Origin: Spirochaetales bacterium
GTDB lineage: Bacteria > Spirochaetota > Spirochaetia > CADAEX01
Length of the DNA stretch: 55,420 nt
Direction: 5' to 3'
Assembly: GCA_024233785.1 (NCBI GenBank)
Contig: JACKPD010000018.1
Location: forward strand, 1-55,420
In this document: piece after piece, positions 25,792 through 34,150 of the stretch
How the letters are laid out: each line of letters opens with the position of its first letter
Numbering within the stretch: the first letter of the stretch is position 1
Notes under the pieces: model-generated
Database searches by the model: none
The model's input: the letters and a program-made list of their open reading frames with translations, nothing else
Told to the model about the DNA's origin: nothing
Translations under genes and position numbers: made by a program

Positions 25792-26145
25792 TCAGCTTTT
25801 TCGTTTGATAAGCTCTTTTACCTTGGCGGCTTTTCCTATTCTGTCACGGAGATAATAAAGCTTTGCTCTTCTTATCCTTCCAGGTCTTACAAGCTCAATT
25901 TTCTGGATTCTCGGGGAATGGAAGGGAAACACCCTTTCAACGCCCACTCCATATGATAATTTTCTTATTGTAAAGGTTTTTCTAACCCCTGTATTATTCT
26001 TTGCAATACACACACCTTCAAAAACCTGTACTCTTTCTGTTGTACCTTCAATAATTTTGAAAAAAACCTTGACAGTATCTCCAATACTGAAATTTTCAGT
26101 ATTTTCCTTTAAATGTGCTGACTCTACCGCTTTGATTAAATCCAT
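25792..26145 (-). CDS. rplS: Ribosomal protein bL19
   Basis: The 117-residue protein of the large ribosomal subunit has the family's stretches FSIGDTVKVFFKIIEG, VQVFEGVCIAKNN, YGVGVERVFPFHSPRI and the basic RRAKLYYLRDR. It is the last ribosomal gene of the rpsP-khpA-rimM-trmD-rplS operon. A good ribosome-binding site (GGAGG on the minus strand) lies before the ATG. Confidence 0.98.
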   Translation of the reverse strand: MDLIKAVESAHLKENTENFSIGDTVKVFFKIIEGTTERVQVFEGVCIAKNNTGVRKTFTIRKLSYGVGVERVFPFHSPRIQKIELVRPGRIRRAKLYYLRDRIGKAAKVKELIKRKS

Positions 26146-26190
26146 TTTAAAACCTCCTGCACTCTATTCAATCCCCTACCGCCTTCACCA

Positions 26191-26865
26191 TCATTCATAC
26201 GGTTTTAGAAGGTCAGGTCTGTAATTACTTGTTTTTTCAAGACTCTTACCAAGTCTCCACTTTCTAATATTTTCATGATGCCCTGTTAAAAGAACCTCAG
26301 GCACCCGCAAACTGTTAAAAACTTCAGGCCGTGTATACTGGGGATATTCAAGAATACCCCCTTCAAAACTTTCCTCTTCAAGCGAGGAGCTGTTTATAAC
26401 ACCGTCAAGAAGCCTGTAAACTGAATCAATAATAGCAAGGGCTGCTATCTCCCCTGAAGAGAGTACATAGTCGCCGATACATATTTCATCATTAACATAT
26501 ATGTCAATTATCCTCTGGTCAATACCTTCATACCTTCCGCAGATAAAAATGAGTTCTTTTTCTCCGGATAGTTCTTTCGCATAACTCTGATTGAAGACCT
26601 TCCCGGAGGGGGAAGGATAAACTGTCCTGATTTCCCTGGCGTTTACTGAATCAAGAGCACCGGCAAGGGGTTCAGGCTTCAGTATCATTCCAGCACCGCC
26701 GCCGTAGGGATAGTCGTCACAGGTTTTGTGCCTGTCAAGAGCAAAGTCCCTGATATTGATGACAGAATACTCTACAATCCCTTTCTCAACAGTTTTTGCC
26801 ATAATTGAACTCTTGAAATAGCCTTCAATAATTTCCGGAAATAAAGTCAATATGCGAACTTTCAC
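26191..26865 (-). CDS. trmD: tRNA (guanine-N1)-methyltransferase TrmD
   Basis: TrmD methylates G37 of tRNAs, preventing frameshifting. It shows the SPOUT features VRILTLFPEIIEGYF, DYPYGGGAGMILKPEPL, FICGRYEGIDQRIID, IGDYVLSSGEIAALA and the C-terminal LLTGHHENIRKWR. The GTG at 26865 is chosen because it overlaps the rimM stop as GTGA, giving 224 residues. The ATG at 26877 would add four residues and a longer overlap. Confidence 0.97.
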   Translation of the reverse strand: MKVRILTLFPEIIEGYFKSSIMAKTVEKGIVEYSVINIRDFALDRHKTCDDYPYGGGAGMILKPEPLAGALDSVNAREIRTVYPSPSGKVFNQSYAKELSGEKELIFICGRYEGIDQRIIDIYVNDEICIGDYVLSSGEIAALAIIDSVYRLLDGVINSSSLEEESFEGGILEYPQYTRPEVFNSLRVPEVLLTGHHENIRKWRLGKSLEKTSNYRPDLLKPYE

Positions 26866-27410
26866 GGAATAATCCACTCTGTTAAAAGTTCAATTGTTCC
26901 GGCTTCAATATCAATTTTTCCCAAAAACTCGCTTTTAAAAGGGACCAGAAAAACCTTTTTTCTGTTCTTTTCATTAAAATCGATGCTTTCTATCTCAAGA
27001 AAATCATCAGAGCCTGATTCAGAAAGGACAGATTTCACCGTCCCGTATATTTTAGCCGGCTGTTCAGCTGTTTCCGTTCCGATAAGAGTGCAGCCGTAGA
27101 GGTCGGAAAAATAGAATTCCCCTTCCTCAAGAGGGCAGGCCTTCTCACGCGGGACCCAAATTTCCCAGTCTATAAGCTTCCTGGCATCTTCCGGTGTATC
27201 AATCCCTTTAAATTTTATAATTATATCAGAGCCGTGCAGGGAAACATTTTCTATTGTTTTTTTAACACTTCTTTCCCTGTATTTCAGGCTTATCTCTTCA
27301 AGCTTAAAGAAATGCCCGCTTTCTCCGGAAAAATTAAGGATTTTCACATGTCCCTTGACGCCGAAAGAGGTTCTTACCTTTCCGATTGCCAGATTTTTTT
27401 TGTCAGACAC
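26862..27410 (-). CDS. rimM: 16S rRNA processing protein RimM
   Basis: RimM helps to mature the 30S subunit head. The 182-residue protein shows the N-terminal RimM domain (IGKVRTSFGVKGHVKIL, then IKFKGIDTPEDARKLIDWEIWV) and the C-terminal PRC-barrel domain (FYFSDLYGCTLIG, VFLVPFKSEFLGKID). The last four bases overlap trmD. It lies 5 bases after khpA. Confidence 0.96.
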   Translation of the reverse strand: MSDKKNLAIGKVRTSFGVKGHVKILNFSGESGHFFKLEEISLKYRERSVKKTIENVSLHGSDIIIKFKGIDTPEDARKLIDWEIWVPREKACPLEEGEFYFSDLYGCTLIGTETAEQPAKIYGTVKSVLSESGSDDFLEIESIDFNEKNRKKVFLVPFKSEFLGKIDIEAGTIELLTEWIIP

Positions 27411-27414
27411 CTTG

Positions 27415-27654
27415 CTAATCTAATATTTCCAGAACAACCCTTTTGCCGCTTTTTGTTGCAGAAGCGCTAAGAACAGTTCTGATAGCTTTTGCTATCCTGC
27501 CGTGCTTGCCGATTACTTTACCAATATCATCCTGGGATACTTTTAATTCAAGTATTGTAGATTTTTCGCCTTCGATCAGGTTTACATTAACTCCGTCCGG
27601 GTCATCCACAAGAGATTTAGCAATATATTCGACAAGATCTTTTTCCAATGTCAT
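27415..27654 (-). CDS. khpA: KH-domain RNA-binding protein KhpA (YlqC)
   Basis: The 79-residue protein is a single KH domain with the GxxG loop in VIGKHGRIAKAIRTVL. It matches KhpA/YlqC, a small RNA-binding protein encoded between rpsP and rimM in many bacteria. In firmicutes KhpA pairs with KhpB to affect cell length and division. No KhpB is in this window. Confidence 0.95.
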   Translation of the reverse strand: MTLEKDLVEYIAKSLVDDPDGVNVNLIEGEKSTILELKVSQDDIGKVIGKHGRIAKAIRTVLSASATKSGKRVVLEILD

Positions 27655-27668
27655 TTTTTATCTCCGGT

Positions 27669-27920
27669 TTACTTAAGAAAAATATTGCTTTTATTCAATA
27701 ATTTCTTCACTGTATCGGTAGGCTGTGCTCCCTTATCGAGCCACTGCTTGATTTTTTCAGCATCAAGTTTTAACTGTCTTTCTTCTGCCTCGATAGGATG
27801 GTAAAGACCTACTTCTTCAATAGTTCTGCCATCTCTGGGCGAAGCTGAATCCATCACTACTACCCTGTAATACGGCCTTTTTTTTGTGCCGAACCGCTTC
27901 AGTCTGATTTTTACACTCAC
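27669..27920 (-). CDS. rpsP: Ribosomal protein bS16
   Basis: The 83-residue protein of the small subunit starts SVKIRLKRFGTKKRPYYRVV and has MDSASPRDGRTIEEVGLYHP, the bS16 signature. It is the first gene of the ribosomal group, 36 bases after ffh. Confidence 0.98.
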   Translation of the reverse strand: MSVKIRLKRFGTKKRPYYRVVVMDSASPRDGRTIEEVGLYHPIEAEERQLKLDAEKIKQWLDKGAQPTDTVKKLLNKSNIFLK

Positions 27921-27956
27921 TCGAACTTCCTCCTTGTAGTATTTGTTAGTTTTACA

Positions 27957-29285
27957 CTAATTGCCGAACTGAGACAATAAATCGGCTTGATATTTCTTGT
28001 TTTTAACAACCTTTTTCATCATCAGTTTGGTTTTTTCAAATTTCTTTAAAAACCGGTTTACTTCTGAAACAGAAGTTCCGCTTCCCGCAGCTACCCTCTT
28101 TCGTCTTGAGGGGCCAATAATTCTATAATTACGCCTTTCCATCTTTGTCATGGAAAGGATTATTGCTTCTTCCCTGACTATCTCTTTCTCGTCAATTTTG
28201 CTTTCGTCGATATTCCCTTTAAGACCCGGTATCATTTCAATAAGGGACTGTACGCTTCCCATCTTCCTCATTCTTGAAAACTGATCAAGATAATCTTCAA
28301 GTGTGAAAGATGATTTTGCAATCTTTTCCTGAAGCTTCTCCGCATCTTCCTGATCCATCGACTGCTGGGCTTTTTCTACAAGAGATACAACATCGCCCAT
28401 TCCAAGAATTCTTGAAGCAATCCTTTCAGGATAAAATACATCAAGATCCTCTGTTTTTTCACCTACACCAATATATTTGACCGGTTTACCAGTAATTGTC
28501 TTAAGAGAAAGGGCCGCTCCGCCTCTTGTATCCGAGTCAAACTTGCTTAAGATTACGCCGCTTATTCCAATCTGTTCATTAAACTCTTTCGCAATATCTA
28601 CAGCATGCTGCCCAGTCATGGCATCAGCAACAAGAAGAGCTTCATCAGGCTGGGAAATCTTTCTGATCTCGGAAAGCTCTTTCATCATGTCGGTGTCAAT
28701 GTGAAGCCGGCCTGAAGTATCTATAATTACTGTATTAAAAAGGTTCTTTTTAGCGAAAGAGAGACCGTTTTTAACAACCTTTACCGGAGTTGAGCCCTCT
28801 TCCCTGTAAACCTCTACCCCTATCTGTCTGCCGAGAACAGAGAGCTGCTCAACAGCGGCAGGCCGCACAAGGTCGGCGGCAATAAGAAGAACGCGCCTTC
28901 CCTCTTTTGAAAGAAGGGATGCAAGTTTTGCAGCTGTTGTTGTCTTTCCTGAACCCTGAAGGCCCAGCATAAGTACCGAAGAGACAACATCAGGCCCTTT
29001 AAGCTCAAGGCCCTGCCTCTCGTCGCCGAGAAAGCTGACCATTTTATCATATACAATTTTTACAAACTGCTGCCCCGGGGCAACAGACTTTAATACTTTT
29101 TCCCCGACAGCCTCTTCAAGGGTTGAGTTTATAAATCTTCTCACTACCCGAAGATTGACGTCCGCGTCGAGAAGCGCTGTTTTTATCTCATCGACCGCAT
29201 CCTGAACATTTTTTTCAGAAATGGATGCTTTTCCCGAGATTGATCTTACTATGTCTGAAAATTTGGTTGATATTCCGTCCAGCAT
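27957..29285 (-). CDS. ffh: Signal recognition particle protein Ffh
   Basis: Ffh binds signal sequences and 4.5S RNA and targets membrane proteins. An N domain at residues 1-85 is followed by the GTPase G domain with the P-loop GLQGSGKTTTAAKLA, AADLVRPAAVEQL, DTSGRLHID (usual form DTAGR) and SKFDSDTRGGAALS. The Met-rich M domain ends in RRKRVAAGSGTSVSEVNRFL. Its 442 residues are normal. The 4.5S RNA gene is not in the window. Confidence 0.98.
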   Translation of the reverse strand: MLDGISTKFSDIVRSISGKASISEKNVQDAVDEIKTALLDADVNLRVVRRFINSTLEEAVGEKVLKSVAPGQQFVKIVYDKMVSFLGDERQGLELKGPDVVSSVLMLGLQGSGKTTTAAKLASLLSKEGRRVLLIAADLVRPAAVEQLSVLGRQIGVEVYREEGSTPVKVVKNGLSFAKKNLFNTVIIDTSGRLHIDTDMMKELSEIRKISQPDEALLVADAMTGQHAVDIAKEFNEQIGISGVILSKFDSDTRGGAALSLKTITGKPVKYIGVGEKTEDLDVFYPERIASRILGMGDVVSLVEKAQQSMDQEDAEKLQEKIAKSSFTLEDYLDQFSRMRKMGSVQSLIEMIPGLKGNIDESKIDEKEIVREEAIILSMTKMERRNYRIIGPSRRKRVAAGSGTSVSEVNRFLKKFEKTKLMMKKVVKNKKYQADLLSQFGN

Positions 29286-29342
29286 ATTGTTATCGATTTA
29301 TAACCTTAATAAGGGCGAATGTCAACCTTAACTGTTTTGCCG

Positions 29343-30791
29343 TTAACGTATATGGATAAAATGTTTCTCAAGATATTTTATCCTTGACTGGGCATCATAT
29401 ACCTGGCTGCTGAGAGGAAATTCATCAACCAGTTTACCGTAATAATGCACAGCCCTGGAAGCGTTTCTCTTTACACTGTCTGCCTCATAATACTGTCCAA
29501 GCAGAAAATAGACAGTGTCCATTTGCGCATAATCAGGGTTTTCACCCGGTATAATCTCAAGCATCTCTATTGCTTTTTCGTAATTCCGCCCGGAGGCCTG
29601 AAGAACTGCAGCCTTAATGATTTTTTCTGTAATATCATCTTTTTCAACCTCGCCGTCTTTTCCGGTTCCTTCCCTTACTGTTGAGAAAAGTGATAACAGG
29701 CTGGAGTCATCAATATCCTGCTCAATATCTTCCGGGCCGTGATTTTCCTCTGCCCCTTTTTTCAGGTCTATTTCAGAAACCTCTGACCTGCCGCTCCTGT
29801 CCTGTAGCTGAAAAACCATTTTATAGGGGCCCTCATCTTTTACTGAAAACCTGAATAATGTACTGCCGGGATTACCAGGCAGATTTTCCTTTGATTCAAA
29901 AGACAGCCCTTTTCTCCCTTCTTTTTCACCTGCGTATATCCAGCCCTGCCTGTCAAGCAGAATCTCTATAATGCCGGGACGACTGTAATACACTGTTTCA
30001 GCTTTATCTTTTTGGGCCGCTGGTCCAGAGACAGCAGGCAATCCTGTATTCTGCTGTACCTTTTCCTGCCTAAAATTGCCCTGTGTACCGGAACCAGTTC
30101 CTGTCCCGGAAGCAGCAGGAGGCAGAACAGAGGCACGTTTCGGGACAGCTGCATCAGCTGCCGCCTCTTTCGCCGTCTCTTTTGCCGGCGGTTCCTTCGA
30201 CGGCGCGTCCTTCGACGGCGCACGGGATGCCGGAGCTGCGGCCGCGGGTGTCTTTGCGGGTGTCTTAACAGAAGGATCAGCTGATGGTTTCCTGACGGCT
30301 GGTTTTGAAGGCAGTACTGATGAAGGTTCCTTCTGTTCCGGCGGAAGGGAAACCCTGTCTTTCTGCTGTGGTGTATTTACTTCTGCATCCTTGACCGGAA
30401 GGTCCTTTGAAAGCGCTACAGGCGCAGGAGGAAGTGTATACGGCAGCCTCTTGATATCTTCAAATAAGATAATTATATCTGACGGGACAGGAACAGCTGT
30501 AAAAGGACTTACCGGAACAGGCAGGGGCCATTCAGTGTCAAATCCTGTTTCCTTATAGATATTGACAGGTTCAAGATCAAGGGCCGCGGCTTCAACAGGC
30601 AGATAATCAGGAAGGACCTTCTTTTTTTCATCTATCGGAATTATTGGATTTATTGGATTTATTGGATTTTCTGAACTGATTTCAGCCGCAATATCCTCTG
30701 AATCTTGATCAGGTATAACAGCGCCGGATGCGCAGGAAACAAAAAACAGAGCCACAATAGTAAAAATAAAGGAAAGAATTGTGCTTTTCAG
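29343..30791 (-). CDS. Pro/Ala-rich lipoprotein with C-terminal TPR-like region; probable CTG start
   Basis: The frame opens at CTG 30791 with a typical lipoprotein signal peptide (KSTILSFIFTIVALFF, then lipobox VSC at about residue 20). The nearest ordinary start, GTG at 30755, leaves only eight residues before the Cys, too short to export. GGAGG (30803-30799) is 7 bases upstream of the CTG, and CTGA overlaps the preceding stop like an ATGA junction. A PIN triplet repeat and a long Pro/Ala/Lys-rich disordered stretch (about 40-230) lead to a beta domain (VYYSRPGIIEILLDRQGW) and a TPR/BamD-like helical end. I infer an envelope role; the exact job is unknown. Confidence 0.75.
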   Translation of the reverse strand: MKSTILSFIFTIVALFFVSCASGAVIPDQDSEDIAAEISSENPINPINPIIPIDEKKKVLPDYLPVEAAALDLEPVNIYKETGFDTEWPLPVPVSPFTAVPVPSDIIILFEDIKRLPYTLPPAPVALSKDLPVKDAEVNTPQQKDRVSLPPEQKEPSSVLPSKPAVRKPSADPSVKTPAKTPAAAAPASRAPSKDAPSKEPPAKETAKEAAADAAVPKRASVLPPAASGTGTGSGTQGNFRQEKVQQNTGLPAVSGPAAQKDKAETVYYSRPGIIEILLDRQGWIYAGEKEGRKGLSFESKENLPGNPGSTLFRFSVKDEGPYKMVFQLQDRSGRSEVSEIDLKKGAEENHGPEDIEQDIDDSSLLSLFSTVREGTGKDGEVEKDDITEKIIKAAVLQASGRNYEKAIEMLEIIPGENPDYAQMDTVYFLLGQYYEADSVKRNASRAVHYYGKLVDEFPLSSQVYDAQSRIKYLEKHFIHIR

Positions 30792-31186
30792 CGGACATCC
30801 TCCAGGATACTTTCAATATGTTTTCTGTTTTCATCTGCATATGCTTCAATAATAACATCAGCGGGATCTTTCCAGAACCGCCTGATCTCTTCTTCGCTCC
30901 ATTTATCTGAAGGAGTTCTGTAAGGTTTCCATGTAAACTCAGGCGTTGCGGTATATGCTTCCGGGATTTTAAGGTCGCCAGCATCAATAGAAATTTCAGG
31001 CAAATCTGGGTCTTCCGATACTTCAGCAGCTGCGGAGGAATTCCTGTAATTTCTTTCCGCAACGAGGTTAAAAACAAGAGAAGCCAGAAGTAGCACAATG
31101 ATGAAGATAAGTGTAAAAGCAGCAATTTTTATTATGTTTTTCCGTACTGAAAATCTGCCGAATATCTCTTTTATGTCCATCTTCAA
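30788..31186 (-). CDS. Single-pass membrane protein, function unknown (132 aa)
   Basis: A short basic cytoplasmic N-terminus (GRFSVRKNIIK) precedes one membrane segment (about residues 20-44, AAFTLIFIIVLLLASLVF) and an acidic periplasmic part with PEFTWKPYRTPSDKWSEEEIRRFW. No family recognised. It overlaps smc by four bases (ATGA) and the next lipoprotein gene by CTGA, so the three genes form one translationally coupled string. Both envelope proteins may act together. Confidence 0.75.
   Translation of the reverse strand: MKMDIKEIFGRFSVRKNIIKIAAFTLIFIIVLLLASLVFNLVAERNYRNSSAAAEVSEDPDLPEISIDAGDLKIPEAYTATPEFTWKPYRTPSDKWSEEEIRRFWKDPADVIIEAYADENRKHIESILEDVR
30799..30803 (-). promoter_or_regulatory. 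Ribosome-binding site that supports a CTG start
   Basis: GGAGG on the minus strand lies within the last codons of the upstream gene, 7 bases before CTG 30791. This is the best Shine-Dalgarno sequence near the 5' end of the lipoprotein frame and no ATG, GTG or TTG in that frame sits at a usable distance. Confidence 0.6.
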
Positions 31187-33984
31187 CCTGCCTGGGCCTC
31201 TCCCCCTTTATCAACCCTGAATGAGATAATCCTTGAAATGCCTGACTCTTCCATTGTAACACCAAGAAATGTCTTGGCGCCTGTTACTGTTTTCTTGTTA
31301 TGGGTTATTACAACAAACTGAGACTGACTTCCGAACTCTGTCAGAATATTTACAAACTTGCCCACATTACTCTCATCAAGGGCCGCGTCAATCTCATCAA
31401 GAACGCAGAAAGGAGAAGGTTTAACCATAAAAGTGGCAAAAAGGAGGGCAACCCCGGTTAGGGCCCTTTCTCCCCCTGAAAGAAGCGTTATATTTTCAAG
31501 CTTTTTACCCGGAGGCTGTACAAAAATATCAATACCTGATGTCAGCACATTCTGATCATCAGAAAGCCTTACTTCTGCCCGGCCTCCTCCGAAAAGCCGC
31601 CTGAAGATGGAATAGAAATTCTTTTTTATCTGGTCAAAGGTTTCAAGAAAAAGCTGTTCCGATTCTATTTTTATCTCTTTTGTGATTTTTTTAAGATCTT
31701 CCTTCGCCTTTACAAGGTCATCCATCTGTCCTTTAAGAAAATCGTACCTTTCCCGTACCTCTGCAAACTCTTCAGGCGCCATAAGGTTTATCTGCCCCAT
31801 AAGCCGGATTTCTTCTTTTATTTCCCTGAGTTTTTCCTTAAGGTCCTTAAGCGGTACAGTTATCTCGAATATTCTTGATTCATATTCAGACAGGTCGCGG
31901 GAGTAATTTTCCCTGAAATTGTCATATATATTCCTGATCTCTGTTTCAAGCATTACCCTGTCCATCTGCAGCTTTTCAATCTGGGCAAGGTATTTTTCAA
32001 GATCCTTTCTTTTTTCCTTAGACTGCCTTTCCTTGTTCACCAGATCGCTGTTCTTCTTTGATATGCCTGATTCAAGAACAGACAGCTCCTTATGGAGCTT
32101 TTTCTCTTCATCGATCAGGGCTTTTTCCTCTGTTATTACAGAATCAATCCTGACAGAGATATCTCCTATTCTTATGTTGCAGTTTTCCGCTTCCGTATTG
32201 TTGTCTTTGATCTGTTTCTCGTAATCCTCGATGTTTTTAGCGAGGGCCCTGATTGAATCGTTAAAAGCCCCCTGCTGGGTTTTCATCTTGCCCTGCTCTA
32301 CCTTAAGCCCTTCAAGCGAACTTCTGTAGTTTTCAATCTTTATGGTAAGCTCCCTGTTTGCTGTCTGGAGTTCCCTGATTTTTTCCCTCAGATCCGCTAC
32401 CCTGCTGAAAAGATTTGTAATTTCGTTATCGATGCCCCTTTTCCTGGTAATAATACCTTCGGGAGCAAGGAATTCATCGATAAAAACAGGAACTGTCCTG
32501 TTATAGGTCTCGAAGCTGCTTTTAATAATTTTAAGTTTTTCAAACCCTTCCTCAAAAGCGGATTTTGCCGCTTTCGCGAAATTCAGATATTCTTTTTCAT
32601 CAGTTATATCAAGCTCAAGGCTGTCGTTGAGAATCCTGATCCGCCCTTCAAGTATAATTCTGAGCTCCTCAAGACTGCGGAGCATGCTCTCCTCCGCTGT
32701 TTTTCTCTCCGCCTGTGAGTAGCCGGTATCCTTGAGCGATTTATCAAGCTGTTTTACTATATCTTCAGTAATATTACGCAAATCCGCCTGAAGGGAATGC
32801 TGCCTCTTCTCTGATTCCTTTATATCTTCCTCATTTTCAATTATCAGTTTTTCATTTTCCCTGATGGTGCCTGCCGCAGTCCTGATTTTATCCTCAAAAA
32901 GAGTGATATTATCCCCTACTTCTGAAAGCCTTTCATCAATTTCCTTTAACAGGTTCTGCTTGTCGGTAATCTGGTCCTTTACAGAAAAAATCTTTTCCTT
33001 GAGCGCCTTGTCCCTTATCATGCAGGATTCTATCTGCCGCTCAATTTCTTTCTTCCTGTCTTCGAGCATCCGGTGCTGATTTTTCTTGTTGTCCTTTTCA
33101 AGACCTATGCCGTAGAGCTTTTTCTGCTTTTCTATCAGCTCCGATTCCATTGAGTTGACAAGCCCTGTATTTTCTTTAAGAAAATCATTTATCGAAGCAA
33201 TTTCCTTTTCAACGTCAGATTTTCTTTTATCTCCGCTTTTTATATCATCTTCAGTCTTGTCCTTGCTGTCGAGAAATCCCTTAAGGCGCAGAAGCTGTAT
33301 ATCAAGCTCATATGCAAAAACCTGGTCCTTGAGCGCCCTGTATTTCTCTGTTTTCGAAGACTGTATTTTAAGCGATTCATAGGATTTCTTTACTTCGCCT
33401 ATTATGCTGTCAACCTGGCGCATATTCTCTTCTGTCTTTTCGAGTTTCCTCTCCGCTTCCGCGCTTCTTACCCTGTAACGGGTGATGCCGGCAGCTTCCT
33501 CAAAAATATGGCGCCTCTCTTCCGGTTTGTTTGAAATAACCTGGTCTATCTTGCCCTGCTCCATTATGGAATAGGCGGATTTACCAACGCCTGTATCAAA
33601 AAAAAGCTCACGCAGCTCCTTAAGCTTTACAGGGGTATTATTAACGTAGTATTCACTGTCTCCCGAGCGGTAGAGCCTTCTTTTAATGGAAATTTCAGGT
33701 ACATCAAGATTAAGCATGCCGGAATCATTTGAAAGGACAAGCGTAACCTCGGCGATATTAAGCGGTTTCCTCGACTCCGTGCCGTTGAAAATCACATCTT
33801 CCATCTTCTCTGCCCGGAGAGTTTTTGTTGACTGCTCGCCTAAAACCCATTTTATCGCATCAACTATATTGCTCTTGCCGCACCCGTTAGGGCCCAGAAG
33901 AGCAGTTATTCCGTCTATAAATTCTATCTTGCTTCTGTCCGCAAATGATTTAAAACCAAAAAGCTCAATACTTTTTAAAAACAC
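31183..33984 (-). CDS. smc: Chromosome segregation ATPase SMC, short form
   Basis: SMC dimers organise and separate chromosomes. The N-terminus carries Walker A (GPNGCGKSNIVDAIKWVLGEQ region, residues 32-52). The C-terminus has the ABC signature LLSGGERALTGVALLFA and Walker B FCVLDEIDAALDESNV. Long coiled coils occupy about 165-410 and 530-770. At 933 residues it is about 250 shorter than typical SMC, and the middle (about 430-520) lacks a recognisable Gly-rich hinge. It is still close to SMC rather than RecN/RecF by its ends. It is divergent from rnhB and leads the operon with the two envelope genes. Confidence 0.93.
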   Translation of the reverse strand: MFLKSIELFGFKSFADRSKIEFIDGITALLGPNGCGKSNIVDAIKWVLGEQSTKTLRAEKMEDVIFNGTESRKPLNIAEVTLVLSNDSGMLNLDVPEISIKRRLYRSGDSEYYVNNTPVKLKELRELFFDTGVGKSAYSIMEQGKIDQVISNKPEERRHIFEEAAGITRYRVRSAEAERKLEKTEENMRQVDSIIGEVKKSYESLKIQSSKTEKYRALKDQVFAYELDIQLLRLKGFLDSKDKTEDDIKSGDKRKSDVEKEIASINDFLKENTGLVNSMESELIEKQKKLYGIGLEKDNKKNQHRMLEDRKKEIERQIESCMIRDKALKEKIFSVKDQITDKQNLLKEIDERLSEVGDNITLFEDKIRTAAGTIRENEKLIIENEEDIKESEKRQHSLQADLRNITEDIVKQLDKSLKDTGYSQAERKTAEESMLRSLEELRIILEGRIRILNDSLELDITDEKEYLNFAKAAKSAFEEGFEKLKIIKSSFETYNRTVPVFIDEFLAPEGIITRKRGIDNEITNLFSRVADLREKIRELQTANRELTIKIENYRSSLEGLKVEQGKMKTQQGAFNDSIRALAKNIEDYEKQIKDNNTEAENCNIRIGDISVRIDSVITEEKALIDEEKKLHKELSVLESGISKKNSDLVNKERQSKEKRKDLEKYLAQIEKLQMDRVMLETEIRNIYDNFRENYSRDLSEYESRIFEITVPLKDLKEKLREIKEEIRLMGQINLMAPEEFAEVRERYDFLKGQMDDLVKAKEDLKKITKEIKIESEQLFLETFDQIKKNFYSIFRRLFGGGRAEVRLSDDQNVLTSGIDIFVQPPGKKLENITLLSGGERALTGVALLFATFMVKPSPFCVLDEIDAALDESNVGKFVNILTEFGSQSQFVVITHNKKTVTGAKTFLGVTMEESGISRIISFRVDKGGEAQAG

Positions 33985-34042
33985 AAGGCCACCTGAATTA
34001 TTTTTTAGAATTTGCGAATACCATACATGGATAATCTGCCTT

Positions 34043-34070
34043 AGTATAGCATAATTGACCTGATTGGTAA
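34043..34070 (-). promoter_or_regulatory. Promoter for smc
   Basis: The minus strand reads TTACCA (34070-34065), 16 bases, TATACT (34048-34043). The -35 box falls inside the inverted repeat 34066-34087, and the box set overlaps the promoter running the opposite way. Confidence 0.5.
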
Positions 34071-34083
34071 GTGATTTTATACT
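34055..34083 (+). promoter_or_regulatory. Promoter for rnhB
   Basis: TTGACC (34055-34060), 17 bases, TATACT (34078-34083) fits the sigma-70 pattern. The inverted repeat at 34066-34087 covers the spacer and the -10 box. Confidence 0.65.
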
Positions 34084-34087
34084 TACC
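34066..34087. promoter_or_regulatory. Inverted repeat (candidate operator) between smc and rnhB
   Basis: GGTAAGT (34066-34072) and ACTTACC (34081-34087) form a perfect 7-base inverted repeat with an 8-base spacer. It overlaps the -35 box of the smc promoter and the -10 box of the rnhB promoter, so a protein bound there could block both. It has no T run and is not a terminator. Confidence 0.45.
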
Positions 34088-34150
34088 CCGGATCAATTTG
34101 TTCTTTTTTTGGTCCCGCAATAAAAAACCTGAGAGGGGGATAATTGCTGC

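Noticed and set aside
30076..30558. 160-codon Ala/Gly-rich plus-strand frame
   Set aside because: It is the antisense shadow of the Pro/Ala/Lys-rich region in the lipoprotein gene.
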